Shown one piece after another: positions 1-11,947 of a stretch of DNA of 64,000 nucleotides (position 1 is its first letter; each line of letters starts with the position of its first letter). Source of the stretch: Thioclava sp. GXIMD2076 (GTDB taxonomy: Bacteria; Pseudomonadota; Alphaproteobacteria; Rhodobacterales; Rhodobacteraceae); assembly GCF_037949795.1 (NCBI RefSeq), contig NZ_CP149932.1:2221001-2285000 (forward strand), given 5' to 3'. Made by a program: the position numbers and the translations under genes. The notes below the pieces were generated by a model. That model was not told the origin of the DNA. It saw nothing but the letters and a program-made list of their open reading frames with translations, and made no database searches.

Positions 1-343
1 CGTCGTTCACGGTGCTGTTCCCACCACCAGCCGTTCCCATAATACACCCCCATTTCAGAGGATTGCTGACCGATCTTAAACCAGCTTGCGACATCGCTTC
101 CTGCCCGGCCACCAACGCAAACTGGGTGAAGCGGTCATAGAGGCCGAGCTGCGCGCGGCTGAAACGGGCTTCCGCATCCCACCCCTTGATCTGCGCCCCG
201 ATCCGCACCTGCAACCGGTCGAGATCAGGAATATAGAGCGGCCCTATCCCGCAGCGCCCCTCTCGCATGGCGCGCAATGTTCCGGGAACATCCAAGGCAA
301 GCGCGTTGACAGTGCCAGCGCCGGTAATGACAACGCGCTGCAT
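1..343 (-). CDS. Beta-ketoacyl-ACP synthase (KAS II/FabF-like), 3' part outside window
   Basis: Translating the minus strand from the ATG at 343 gives an N-terminus MQRVVITGAGTVNAL followed by an open frame to the window edge (about 114 residues). The opening VVITGAG motif and the later segment around CIMGTAGGGNST are typical of the FabF thiolase-fold condensing enzymes. The catalytic Cys-His-His triad lies beyond the edge and cannot be checked. The ATG follows the stop of the acyl carrier protein gene by 3 bases, so the two are almost certainly co-transcribed. Inference: it extends an acyl chain held on that dedicated carrier, perhaps for lipid A or another envelope lipid, since lpxD is the next gene upstream. 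Confidence 0.8.
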   Translation of the reverse strand, partial: MQRVVITGAGTVNALALDVPGTLRAMREGRCGIGPLYIPDLDRLQVRIGAQIKGWDAEARFSRAQLGLYDRFTQFALVAGQEAMSQAGLRSVSNPLKWGCIMGTAGGGNSTVND

Positions 344-346
344 GGC

Positions 347-625
347 TTACACGAAGGCCTCGCCCTTCTGGCCGCAAATCATCCGCTCAACGGCGTTGAC
401 GATCGCACCGACCGAAGAGATATCGAACTCGGACTGGCTCGGCTCGTTGGCGTTAAAAGGCACTGAGATATCGAAAGTCTCCTCGATCGCGAAAATCATT
501 TCGACGAGCCCGAGGCTGTCGAGCCCCAGATCCTCAAGCGTCATATCCGGCTGCACATCGGCGGGTGCCATGACAGCTTCGCGCGCGATGATGGAGATGA
601 TTTGCTCTTGCACGTCAGACCTCAT
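347..625 (-). CDS. Acyl carrier protein (dedicated, non-housekeeping type)
   Basis: 92 residues with the phosphopantetheine attachment motif DLGLDSLGLVEMIF, the Ser of DSL being the modified residue (about residue 37). The helix after it (AIEETFDISVPFNANEP) and the C-terminal extension to 92 residues differ from housekeeping AcpP (about 78 residues) and recall the specialised long-chain carriers of alphaproteobacteria such as AcpXL, though the match is by eye. It lies 7 bases after lpxD and 3 bases before a ketoacyl synthase gene on the same strand, so it probably supplies or elongates an acyl chain for envelope lipid synthesis. Confidence 0.85.
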   Translation of the reverse strand: MRSDVQEQIISIIAREAVMAPADVQPDMTLEDLGLDSLGLVEMIFAIEETFDISVPFNANEPSQSEFDISSVGAIVNAVERMICGQKGEAFV

Positions 626-632
626 GAGATGA

Positions 633-1733
633 TTACTCGGTGCCCTTGTTGTCTCTCAGCTCTGCAACAGTTTTACGAAGATCGGCGAATTGTGCAAACA
701 ATCTCGGTAGCCGACGGATGGATTTCTGGATCTCGACCTGTGTCTCCATCTTGACCGCAGGAGAGCCGAGCAACACCCGCCCTGCCGGTGCATTGGTGAA
801 GATCTTGGTTGAACCTCCGGCAATAACATCATCACCGATAAAGATATTATCCGATACGCCGGTCTGCCCGCCAAGCACCACACGGTTCCCGATCTTTACC
901 GATCCTGCGATCCCCACCTGACCACACATCATACAGTCATCGCCAATCTGGACGTTATGACCAACACAAACGAGGTTATCGAGTTTTGTCCCGTTTCCGA
1001 TTCTGGTGGCGCGCACCGTTCCGCGATCGACCGTCGCATTGGCGCCGATTTCCACATCATCGCCAATGATCACGGTTCCCAGAGAATGGATGCGGGTCCA
1101 GTGTTGCGCGTGGATCTCCTCGCGCTTGCCAACCGTATTGCGGATTTCCTCGACGCCGGATTTTTCGGGCGTCACGAAGGAAAAGCCATCCCCGCCCAAG
1201 ACAGCATTCGGATTGCAGATGAACCGGTCGCCGATCCTGACATAGGACATGATCCGCGCACCTGAATGGATCAGCGCATCGTCGCCAATCTGCACCCCTT
1301 CAGCAATGAAAACCTGAGCGGAAATACGGGCTTGCGCGCCAATCTTCACGCCGCGCCCGATATAGGTGAAGGGACCGATTGCCGCGCCCTCGCCGATCTC
1401 GGCACTCGGGTCGATCACTGCCGAAGGATGGATACCCGGGGCGATTTCCGGACCCGGATCGAAGACTTTCGACAGGCCAGCCATCGCAAGACGTGGGCGC
1501 GGCACAAAAATGGCCGCATCGAGGTCGAACGCAGAAAAATCCGCATCTTCCCAGAGCATTGCGACGCGAGCTTCACCTTCGGCCAAGCCCGCTGCATATT
1601 TCGGATCCATAGCCAAAGCGATTTGACCCGCTTTCGCGCTGGACGGCTCGGAGGCGCCCGACACGGCCAGCGTCCCGTCACCCTCGAATCTTGCCCCGAG
1701 TGCTTGCGCGATTGCGTCAACGCGATGTGCCAT
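633..1733 (-). CDS. lpxD: UDP-3-O-acylglucosamine N-acyltransferase LpxD
   Basis: 366 residues; third step of lipid A synthesis, transferring a 3-hydroxyacyl chain from ACP to the 2-amino group of UDP-3-O-acylglucosamine at the cytoplasmic membrane. The N-terminal uridine-binding domain (about 1-100, with AKAGQIALAMDPKYA) is followed by a long left-handed beta-helix of hexapeptide repeats (IGEGAAIGPFTYIG, IGDDVEIGANATVD). The motif VCVGHNVQIG carries the conserved catalytic-type His. Length matches the family (about 340-370). In most proteobacteria lpxD sits between skp and fabZ. Here it is apart from that cluster (61 kb in this window) and is followed by an acyl carrier protein and a condensing enzyme. 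Confidence 0.96.
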   Translation of the reverse strand: MAHRVDAIAQALGARFEGDGTLAVSGASEPSSAKAGQIALAMDPKYAAGLAEGEARVAMLWEDADFSAFDLDAAIFVPRPRLAMAGLSKVFDPGPEIAPGIHPSAVIDPSAEIGEGAAIGPFTYIGRGVKIGAQARISAQVFIAEGVQIGDDALIHSGARIMSYVRIGDRFICNPNAVLGGDGFSFVTPEKSGVEEIRNTVGKREEIHAQHWTRIHSLGTVIIGDDVEIGANATVDRGTVRATRIGNGTKLDNLVCVGHNVQIGDDCMMCGQVGIAGSVKIGNRVVLGGQTGVSDNIFIGDDVIAGGSTKIFTNAPAGRVLLGSPAVKMETQVEIQKSIRRLPRLFAQFADLRKTVAELRDNKGTE

Positions 1734-1782
1734 AACTCTGCCTTTCCATCTTGCGGGCCGTCCTGCGGCCCTTTGCCCTGAC

Positions 1783-3447
1783 TTAATTCGTCAGCGCGGC
1801 AGATTCCACCCCGGCCTTGTGCAAGGCGGCGTAAAGGCGTGCATCGCGGCCATAGACGTCGCGGCGATACTCGATCTTGCCCTTCGCATTTGGCCATGCA
1901 GTGAAATAGACCAAATGCACGGGCACCGGCGGTGTCAGCTTCACGGTTGTCTCGTTGCCACTCTCGAGAATGCGCTGGAAATAGGCCTTGGGGTTGTCGG
2001 TCTGGGGCGCGAGCAGCGTATAGGCCAGTTCAAATGGCTCGCCCACACGCACACAGCCGTGGCTGAAAGCGCGCTGCTCTTTCGAGAACAGAGATTTCGA
2101 CGGCGTATCATGGAGATAGATGTTATACTTGTTCGGGAACAAGAACTTCACCAAACCAAGAGCGTTATGCTGCGAGGGTGGCTGGCGCATGGCGAAGGGG
2201 AAACTGCTGGCGGTATACTGGCTAAAATTCACCGCGCCACGCGGCACCACCTGCCCGCGCGAATCCACCAGCTGCAGCTGTGCCGCCGCATTCGGATTGC
2301 GCTGCATCATGGGAAGATATTCCTTGGTCACGATAGACTGCGGCACATGCCATGCCGGATTGATCACCATACGGTCCATCATATCGGAAAATTCCGGCGT
2401 CTGGCGGTCTGGCGTGCTCTGGCCGACGACCGTTACCGATTTGAACGTGGTTTTGTCGTCATCTACAACCCTGACCGAGAAATCGGCGATATTGACCCAG
2501 ATATGGCGCTTGCCGAGATCAGTGCCGTTCATCCAGCGCATCCGTTCAAGCGCCACAAGTACGGATTTCAGCCGCTCTTGAGGGGCCGCGTTCAACGCCT
2601 CGAGAGTCGAGCTTCCGGCCACGCCATCGGTGATCAGCCCCTGATCCTCCTGAAACTGCTGGACAGCCTTCTGCATCGCGCCGTCATAGCTGGCCGTCGG
2701 ATGGGAGCCGAGATACCCCATATTCTGAAGCCGGTTGCGTAGCGCAATGACTGCATCCCCTTGGGCGCCAGGTCGCAGGATACCGGCATGGACCTCGGGC
2801 CCCCAGCCACCATCGGCAATCGTGGTCTCGAGATCGAGCTTGGCTTTGACGAGCTGTGCATAGGCCGGACTGCGGGGCGCGAGCGCATGCAGCCATGCCA
2901 GAGGCGTCTGGCTCTGGCTGAATGCGCGGATCAGGGTAAGATTATCGGGCCGGTCGATCTCGCGCACGATCGTCGGGTCGACCTTCTTGGGCGTTAATAT
3001 GCCGCGCGAGAGATCCTGTGCGTAGCGTAGGAAAGTTTCCGACATCCGGATCTCGAGCTGCCCGCGCTGGCGTTCCGAGCGCAGCTCGCCAAAGGCCTGA
3101 CGCAGCCCCTGCGCGTCATAGCGTTCACTCGGAAGCCCCTGAGCGCCAGCTTGATCCAGCACGCGGAAAAAGGCGGCGCGGCGGGAGGCATCGCCTGCGC
3201 CGGTCCATATCGGCTGGTAGTCGCGTGCGGAATAGAACTGTACAAGCGCCGGATGGTCGGTCGCCCCTTCGGCCACGGCCTGCATGAAGCCGGAGATGGT
3301 TATCTGCGATGCGGGCACCGCACCGGCCACTGTTGCGAGATTGGTCTGGGCATGGAGGCTGCTGCCGAAGGACGCCGCCAATAAGCCGGCCAGACCCGCA
3401 TATCTGAGAGAATCGATCATCGTCCGCCTGCTGAAAGTCATCTGCAC
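1783..3447 (-). CDS. L,D-transpeptidase, YcbB/LdtD type
   Basis: 554 residues. An N-terminal signal sequence (MTFSRRTMIDSLRYAGLAGLLAASFGSSLHA) is followed by a scaffold region, a peptidoglycan-binding domain (about 228-285, GAQGDAVIALRNRLQNMGYLG) and a C-terminal YkuD catalytic domain. The latter ends in HDTPSKSLFSKEQRAFSHGCVRV, where the Cys of SHGCVRV is the nucleophile. The architecture is that of YcbB/LdtD, which makes 3-3 cross-links in periplasmic peptidoglycan. It stands divergent to a DUF882 peptidase gene whose E. coli counterpart (ycbK/mepK) is also the ycbB neighbour, so the functional pairing is conserved although the orientation is not. Stop to lpxD start is 49 bases. Confidence 0.93.
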   Translation of the reverse strand: MQMTFSRRTMIDSLRYAGLAGLLAASFGSSLHAQTNLATVAGAVPASQITISGFMQAVAEGATDHPALVQFYSARDYQPIWTGAGDASRRAAFFRVLDQAGAQGLPSERYDAQGLRQAFGELRSERQRGQLEIRMSETFLRYAQDLSRGILTPKKVDPTIVREIDRPDNLTLIRAFSQSQTPLAWLHALAPRSPAYAQLVKAKLDLETTIADGGWGPEVHAGILRPGAQGDAVIALRNRLQNMGYLGSHPTASYDGAMQKAVQQFQEDQGLITDGVAGSSTLEALNAAPQERLKSVLVALERMRWMNGTDLGKRHIWVNIADFSVRVVDDDKTTFKSVTVVGQSTPDRQTPEFSDMMDRMVINPAWHVPQSIVTKEYLPMMQRNPNAAAQLQLVDSRGQVVPRGAVNFSQYTASSFPFAMRQPPSQHNALGLVKFLFPNKYNIYLHDTPSKSLFSKEQRAFSHGCVRVGEPFELAYTLLAPQTDNPKAYFQRILESGNETTVKLTPPVPVHLVYFTAWPNAKGKIEYRRDVYGRDARLYAALHKAGVESAALTN

Positions 3448-3724
3448 ATTCTACATGAGGGATCGCGCGCAGCATCACGAATGTCCAGCATCAAGGCTTT
3501 GTTAACCATTTTCATGGCAACTATGTCGCATTACCTCAACAATCGTCCCCTTGTGGCGCCATGAGTGGCAATTTTCCGCCTAAATCCTAGTTGACCATTC
3601 GTTAACTAGAGAATTCACAGTTGATCGCGAAGACGTGGGGGACCTAACGTGATCGCGATCTGACGAGAGGCATGCGTAAAGTCGCAGATAAGCGGCGCGC
3701 AAAAAAACTTAGGCAGGCATAAAA
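3448..3724. promoter_or_regulatory. Divergent promoter region between L,D-transpeptidase and DUF882 genes
   Basis: The 277-base region holds no credible gene. At 3591-3605 it carries TTGACCATTCGTTAA, one mismatch from the TTAA-N7-TTAA full site bound by the alphaproteobacterial regulator CtrA. The site sits in a partial palindrome (CTAGTT ... AACTAG, 3587-3609). A further GTTAACCATTTT half-site begins at 3499. The plus-strand gene is preceded by AGGCAGG about 7 bases before its ATG. Promoter hexamers could not be assigned with confidence. Confidence 0.4.
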
Positions 3725-4288
3725 ATGGCAAGCAACCTATTGTTCACCCGCCGTGGTCTTCTCGGGGCTTTTGCAGCTACCGCAGTCGTCGCAGCGCCTA
3801 CCATGTCCAATGCGTTCGGTTTTTTGCGCGGCGCGGGCGATGTGCGTCGTATCCGCATGTATTCGGGCCGCACAGGTGAGAGCATCAATACAGTCTACTG
3901 GATTGATGGTGAATATATCGACGATGCGCTCAACGAGATCACCCATTTCATGCGGGACTGGCGTACCGGCACAAAGAAAACGATCGACCGCCGCACGATC
4001 GATATCGCCGCGGCCTCGCATAATCTGATGGATATCCAAGAGCCCTATATCATGCTTTCGGGGTATCGTTCTCCAAAGACCAATGCGATGTTGCGCTCGC
4101 GGTCCGGCGGCGTGGCCCGGAACTCCCTCCATATGCGCGGTCAGGCAGCAGATCTGCGGCTCAAGTCGCGTTCGGTCAACCAGATGTATAAAGCGGCCAT
4201 GGCCTGCCATGCGGGGGGCGTCGGCAAATACAGTCGCTCGAACTTCGTCCATATGGATTGCGGTCCGGTCCGGTCTTGGGGCGCCTGA
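3725..4288 (+). CDS. DUF882/YcbK (MepK-like) peptidoglycan endopeptidase, M15 fold
   Basis: 187 residues with a twin-arginine-like leader (TRRGLLGAFAATAVVAAPTMSNA, cleavage near residue 30), pointing to Tat export. The catalytic core keeps the LAS-type zinc ligands: His136 and Asp143 in HMRGQAAD and His176 in FVHMDCG. The family cleaves meso-DAP cross-links; E. coli MepK removes the 3-3 bonds made by L,D-transpeptidases. Location in the periplasm and divergent placement opposite the YcbB-type transpeptidase suggest that the two make and open the same cross-links. The stop lies 14 bases from the convergent DUF1045 gene. Confidence 0.9.
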   Translation: MASNLLFTRRGLLGAFAATAVVAAPTMSNAFGFLRGAGDVRRIRMYSGRTGESINTVYWIDGEYIDDALNEITHFMRDWRTGTKKTIDRRTIDIAAASHNLMDIQEPYIMLSGYRSPKTNAMLRSRSGGVARNSLHMRGQAADLRLKSRSVNQMYKAAMACHAGGVGKYSRSNFVHMDCGPVRSWGA

Positions 4289-4302
4289 GCACCCGCGCCT
4301 CA

Positions 4303-4976
4303 TCAGCCTTTGAGAGAGATCCTGTGGAGAAGCCGGAAACGTTTGCTATGCGGTTCCTCGACCATAATACACAGCGAATTGATGGCTAGATGGTCATTCA
4401 AAGCGCTTTGGAACCAATCTGCCGCGGCGGACTCCAAGGTGTCGAGCTGCGTTTTCGCCAGCTTCTCGGTCAGCGTGAAATGCAGTTTGAACCGGTCCAT
4501 GACATGCGCATAGCCCCAGCGTCTCAGATAGTCCCGATCAGAACTCCCGAAGCGATCCGAGCTTCGTCTTTCGATTTCCTCTTCCGAAAGAGGCCTGCGG
4601 ATGTCGTTGGTTCTGCGCACGATCTCTGAGGCAAACGCGGTAATTTCTGGTTGTGGCTCAGGAATGAGGGCAAGAAACCGTCCGAGCCGAACGAGCTGTA
4701 GCGGCCCGATGCTCAGAGCGGGCAAGCTCCGGCCGAGATTTTCGCACAGTGTTACAAGGTCTTCATAGCTGACCCCGTCTTGCAGGACAAAGGGCGCACG
4801 AAGCGTTGCGTGAAACCCGTAACGTGCAGGCCGTGCAGTCACTTCCGGCGACAGACCCGCCAGCGCGGGTTGCGCGATGTCCCTGCCCGCCGCGCTGTCC
4901 CAACCCAACCATGCCGCCCCCCGTGCGTAAAACACGCCTTCGGGGACGGCATAGATCGCATAGCGCGGGACTGCCA

Positions 4977-4977
<1 letters not shown>
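4303..4977 (-). CDS. DUF1045 family 2H-phosphoesterase-like protein
   Basis: 224 residues. Two short HxTx-type motifs, FHATLRAPF (about residue 54) and LHFTLTEKL (about residue 166), are spaced as in 2H phosphoesterases. The whole resembles DUF1045 proteins annotated as putative phosphonate metabolism proteins because they often sit in phn operons. No phn gene is present here. The start codon overlaps the metH stop by one base (TGATG), so translation is coupled to methionine synthase. What it hydrolyses is not known. The link to a phosphonate role is family context only and is not supported by this neighbourhood. Confidence 0.8.
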
Positions 4978-8744
<3,767 letters not shown>

Positions 8745-8800
8745 GGCTGACAGCACTCCTTTGGTTCCAGAGTGGGTTACATAGCCCGTCGCGAAATGTA

Positions 8801-8840
8801 AATCCAACTCATATCGGTCAAGAACTATATGAGTTGGATT
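8801..8840. promoter_or_regulatory. Perfect 14-bp inverted repeat upstream of metH
   Basis: AATCCAACTCATAT (8801-8814) and ATATGAGTTGGATT (8827-8840) are exact reverse complements separated by 12 bases, about 57 bases before the metH start. It could be an operator for a methionine-cycle regulator (SahR/MetR-type proteins act at such genes in proteobacteria) or an RNA hairpin in the metH leader. It lies downstream of the terminator of the preceding gene, so it most likely belongs to the metH control region. Confidence 0.5.
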
Positions 8841-8841
8841 C

Positions 8842-8866
8842 AAAAACCCCACCGCGATGGGTGGGG
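8842..8866 (-). terminator. Rho-independent terminator after the CHAP lipoprotein gene
   Basis: On the minus strand CCCCACC-CATCGC-GGTGGGG is followed directly by TTTTTG, a classic GC-rich stem with a U tract, 8 bases after the stop of the CHAP gene. It separates that gene from metH. Confidence 0.8.
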
Positions 8867-8873
8867 TCTGATA

Positions 8874-9458
8874 TCAGCCACGATGGACGTTCTGGATGAA
8901 GCCATAGACCGGATATTCGCTGCCAAAAGCGGCTTTGGTGGATTTGACCCGCACCTCGGACCAGTCGTTCTTGGCGGAGACATCGATCACTTCCATGCCG
9001 AGCGAGACCTGATTGCGCTTCCAATTGGCGTGATCGACAAGGATCTTGCGGCTATCGACGACCTTGGACACCACGGCCACATGACCCATCGGCAGACGCT
9101 TGGTGCCCTTGAACACCATCACCGCGCCGGGTGCCGGGCTGTGGCGGCGCAGGTAGGACCCGTCGGCCTGACCCCACCAGGTGCGTGCATTGCCGCGAAG
9201 CTCGATGCCGCTTGCATTGCGGGCGAAGGGCACGCACCAGACGCGTTCGCCCTTGGCTCGCATTGCTGCCGCGATCTGCACGGCTGCGTCGCGGCGAGCC
9301 GGATCGAGGCCGATCGTTGCCTGACGATCCATCCGCGCCGAAGCAAAATTCATCGAACTCATCTGGCCCAGATCGCCTTTTGACGAGCAAGCCGCAAGAG
9401 ATAGTAGGGCTGCGGCAGCAAGTGCCGGCCCACGCAAAGTGGAAAGAACGCCTGTCAC
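8874..9458 (-). CDS. CHAP-domain lipoprotein (amidase/endopeptidase-like)
   Basis: 194 residues from the GTG at 9458, which has GAGGT upstream and gives a compact lipoprotein signal (VLSTLRGPALAAAALLSLAAC) with lipobox LAAC. A longer frame to 9521 adds an unlikely basic extension. The mature part shows CHAP features: WCVPFARNASGIEL with the nucleophilic Cys, and MGHVAVVSKV with the catalytic His, then DHANWKRN. CHAP enzymes cut peptidoglycan peptides or amides, and many Rhodobacterales encode a small one of this sort. Predicted to sit at the outer membrane facing the periplasm. Ends at a strong terminator. Confidence 0.85.
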   Translation of the reverse strand: MTGVLSTLRGPALAAAALLSLAACSSKGDLGQMSSMNFASARMDRQATIGLDPARRDAAVQIAAAMRAKGERVWCVPFARNASGIELRGNARTWWGQADGSYLRRHSPAPGAVMVFKGTKRLPMGHVAVVSKVVDSRKILVDHANWKRNQVSLGMEVIDVSAKNDWSEVRVKSTKAAFGSEYPVYGFIQNVHRG

Positions 9459-9792
9459 GCTCGGGACCTCGACTGTTTTTTTATGGGCACGCCTAGCCGG
9501 TTCGGATCTGGCTCGGAGCACGGGAGTTTTGTGCCCAAAAACATCGTTAAGGGAAAGTGAGGAGAACCAAGCTCGGCGAAAATCTGCTCATTGTGCAAAA
9601 TGTGATGGAACCGCCCTGATGCGAAAACTCAGGAATAGGACGCATGGCTTTGGTTAAATTGAGAAATCTTTCAGAAGTGACTTTTCTGCAAGGGGTGCTT
9701 GGCAAAATTGCCGCACTCCCTTGCGGGCATGGCTCTTGATGAGCGTGATCACGTTTCAAGAACGGAATGTGAACCTAAGAGAGGAAACCAAA
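9459..9792. other. Intergenic region with a hairpin, no gene seen
   Basis: Short reading frames here have no recognisable content. A stem (GCAAGGGG-TGC-TT-GGCA / TGCC-GCA-CT-CCCTTGC, 9688-9724) could form in RNA from either strand. On the minus strand it would lie about 70 bases after the permease gene and may act as a terminator, although no U tract follows. The rest presumably carries the promoter of the CHAP gene. Confidence 0.4.
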
Positions 9793-10878
9793 TCAATCCG
9801 GTAGTCCCTCGCGCGACAGAAGAATCGCCAGCGGGCGAAGCGTCGGCGAATGGGCGCAGGAAATCATCAGAGCCACCATGATCGGGACCGCCAGAAACAT
9901 CCCCGGCAGACCCCAGACGGCTCCCCAGAACGCCAGAGAGATGATGATGCCAAAACTCGAGAGCCGCAGCGCATGTCCCATCAGCATCGGATCGATAATA
10001 TTGCCGATCACGAACTGGATGCCACCCGCAATCGCGAAGACAATAAAGGCCGAGGTGAGATCGCCGGTCAGAATATAGGCTGCAAGTCCCGCAATGACGG
10101 TCGCGATGATCGAGCCGATCGAGGGAATGAAATTCAGGAAGAAGGTCAGAATCGCCACCGGCAGTGCCAGCTCCAGCCCGCCGAAGAAGAAGACCGCATA
10201 GACCGCCAGTGCCGTGGCGGCGGAGACGATGGCTTTCACCAGCAGGTAATGGTTCACCAGTTGCATGATACGCTCGACCATGGCCGCGATCCGGTCCGCC
10301 CGCGCCCCTTCACCGCCCAGAAGGCTCAGGAGCTTCGAGCGGAACCAGATCCGCTCGACAAAGAGAAAGCCCACGAACAGTGTGATCAGGATCGCGCCGG
10401 AAAGCAGCGAGGAAGCCTGCCCCGCAAGTGCTGTCAGGTAACCGCCGATCTTGATATTCTGCATATATTGCAACACCGCCTGCTCCACATCGGCCCCCAT
10501 CCAGCTGAAGATCTGGGCGATGGCGCGTTGTGCGGGTTCGGTATAGGTCAGCGCGAGGGTCAGCACCTGATTGGCCTGCGCCAGAATAAAGGCCGATGCC
10601 GAAATCAAACCGGTCGCGATCAGCACCATGGCAAAGATCGAGGCCAGCCACATCGGGATTCGCACGGGCCCGATCCTGAGCCGCGCGATGGCATTGATTG
10701 CCTCGGAGGTCAGAGAAAACAGGATGATCGCGATCGCCAGCGAGATCAGCACGAAACGCGCCTGCGTCAGCAGGAACAGCATCAATACGAAGGCGATGAT
10801 TCCCAGAAGAGTATTGGTCAGCTGGCGCGGTTCGCGGCGCAAACCAAGCCGCGGTTGGGGGGAGATATCGTCTGGCAT
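9793..10878 (-). CDS. AI-2E transporter family (PerM/TqsA-like) membrane protein
   Basis: 361 residues with about seven or eight hydrophobic segments: two near the N-terminus (LLGIIAFVLMLFLLTQARFVLISLAIAIILF and IPMWLASIFAMVLIATGLI), one after a soluble loop, then a dense C-terminal set. The motifs FFLNFIPSIGSIIATVIAGL and the conserved GNIIDPMLMG are family signatures. Members export small molecules (AI-2, possibly Na+/H+ exchange), but the substrate cannot be told from sequence. It is monocistronic here, with the tRNA-Ser gene upstream on the other strand. Confidence 0.9.
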   Translation of the reverse strand: MPDDISPQPRLGLRREPRQLTNTLLGIIAFVLMLFLLTQARFVLISLAIAIILFSLTSEAINAIARLRIGPVRIPMWLASIFAMVLIATGLISASAFILAQANQVLTLALTYTEPAQRAIAQIFSWMGADVEQAVLQYMQNIKIGGYLTALAGQASSLLSGAILITLFVGFLFVERIWFRSKLLSLLGGEGARADRIAAMVERIMQLVNHYLLVKAIVSAATALAVYAVFFFGGLELALPVAILTFFLNFIPSIGSIIATVIAGLAAYILTGDLTSAFIVFAIAGGIQFVIGNIIDPMLMGHALRLSSFGIIISLAFWGAVWGLPGMFLAVPIMVALMISCAHSPTLRPLAILLSREGLPD

Positions 10879-11041
10879 GGCAATCCCGTCGGCTAGATAC
10901 TGCGTGGTTCAACAGGGGTATCCCATGATCCCATTCGCTGTTTTCCCACCCTAAATTCCCGCGCATGGCAAAACAAGAACGCGTGCAGGATTGCTTTCTA
11001 AGGGCTTGAAAAAAAGAAATGACATTTTTGAAAAAACCTTC

Positions 11042-11070
11042 TTGCACGCCCCGTTCGTTTTAATTAGACA
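11042..11070 (+). promoter_or_regulatory. Promoter of tRNA-Ser
   Basis: TTGCAC (11042-11047), 17-base spacer, TAGACA (11065-11070). Predicted start about 11077, immediately before the tRNA. The same TTGC..-N17-TA.ACA layout precedes the tRNA-Val and tRNA-Asn genes. Confidence 0.55.
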
Positions 11071-11077
11071 CCCCCTC

Positions 11078-11167
11078 GGACAGGTGGCCGAGTGGTCGAA
11101 GGCGCACGCCTGGAAAGTGTGTAGGCGGGGAACCGTCTCGAGGGTTCGAATCCCTTCCTGTCCGCCA
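11078..11167 (+). tRNA. tRNA-Ser (anticodon GGA)
   Basis: Acceptor stem GGACAGG/CCTGTCC with encoded CCA, anticodon loop around CTGGAAA giving GGA (reads UCC/UCU), a long variable arm typical of class II tRNA-Ser, and GGTTCGAATCC in the T arm. Total 90 bases. Confidence 0.95.
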
Positions 11168-11813
11168 TTAACCCCCATTTTACAGATACCTCAACTTGCC
11201 TCTCGCAAGCTCGCCGGTATTTCAGGCCGACGATGCGGTCACGGCCCGTCATGGTGAGATAGTCGGAAATACCCGGATTGTGATTGTCGAGCATAGGGGT
11301 GCCGAGCAACTTCGTAGTGGCAGTGTATTTCTCCGGATCAGCGAAAAACAATGCCTGCCGCTGGCTATGGCGGACCAGTGCAACCTGCTGCTGCCTTGAA
11401 AGATCGAATCGTGGATCTGCGGTAGATGTGTGCGGGCCTGGCGCGCGATCAGCCCTGCGCCCTATTGCTGGCGGCATGACGCCCTTCAGGATTCGCCACA
11501 GCCAAGTAAACGAGGGCTAAACAATCATCCAAACCGATTTGGAAACTGGTCTGGAGCGCACGCTCCATCTTGATCCGCATTCCTGCGAGGCAACTAGGTA
11601 TGTTGCAATCTCGATCAGCGGGAGCTGCCCGCTGCAGCAAGAGGCATACCGGCTGCGCGGTTTCCTACTCACGGCTAACTTCAGGAAATCCAGCAATCAC
11701 CCATTAGAGGGCGCGATAGAAAGCGTTCGGATATTTCGCATAGCAAAGTGCGACATGCGCGCTGCGCATGATACAAGGCAAAAAATTACTTGCCACATAC
11801 TCAAAGGAAGGGA
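11168..11813. other. 646-base stretch between tRNA-Ser and tRNA-Val without an intact gene
   Basis: Several short frames cross this region on both strands, but none shows a clear start, ribosome site or known domain. The minus-strand frame at 11064-11477 (segments such as FADPEKYTATTKLLG and NPGISDYLTMTG) runs through the antisense of the tRNA and so cannot be a normal gene, although its middle part looks protein-like and may be a decayed gene. Base composition is lower in GC than the neighbours. A scar of an element once inserted at the tRNA is possible but unproven. Confidence 0.35.
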
Positions 11814-11888
11814 TGGTGGGCGATGAGGGATTTGAACCCCCGACATCATCGATGTGAACGATGCGCTCTACCACTGAGCTAATCGCCC
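11814..11888 (-). tRNA. tRNA-Val (anticodon CAC)
   Basis: On the minus strand GGGCGAT/ATCGCCC acceptor stem plus encoded ACCA, D arm GCTCAGTGGTAGAGC, anticodon stem CATCG/CGATG with loop TTCACAT giving CAC (reads GUG), and T arm GGGGGTTCAAATCCCTC. Length 75 including CCA. Confidence 0.95.
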
Positions 11889-11900
11889 TCCGTGGCGCGG

Positions 11901-11929
11901 TGTTTAGCCTCCCGCGCTCGGGGGCGCAA
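11901..11929 (-). promoter_or_regulatory. Promoter of tRNA-Val
   Basis: Minus strand TTGCGC (11929-11924), 17-base spacer, TAAACA (11906-11901). Matches the TTGC..-N17-TA.ACA pattern of the other two tRNA promoters in the window. Confidence 0.5.
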
Positions 11930-11947
11930 GAGGCTATGTGAAGTTTT

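Noticed and set aside
8745..8800. SAM, SAH or cobalamin riboswitch in front of metH
   Set aside because: The leader is short and none of the conserved cores could be found. Only the palindrome upstream stands out.
11064..11477. 137-residue minus-strand gene across tRNA-Ser
   Set aside because: It would run through the antisense of a functional tRNA and has no ribosome site or known domain. Kept only as a possible remnant in the gap description.
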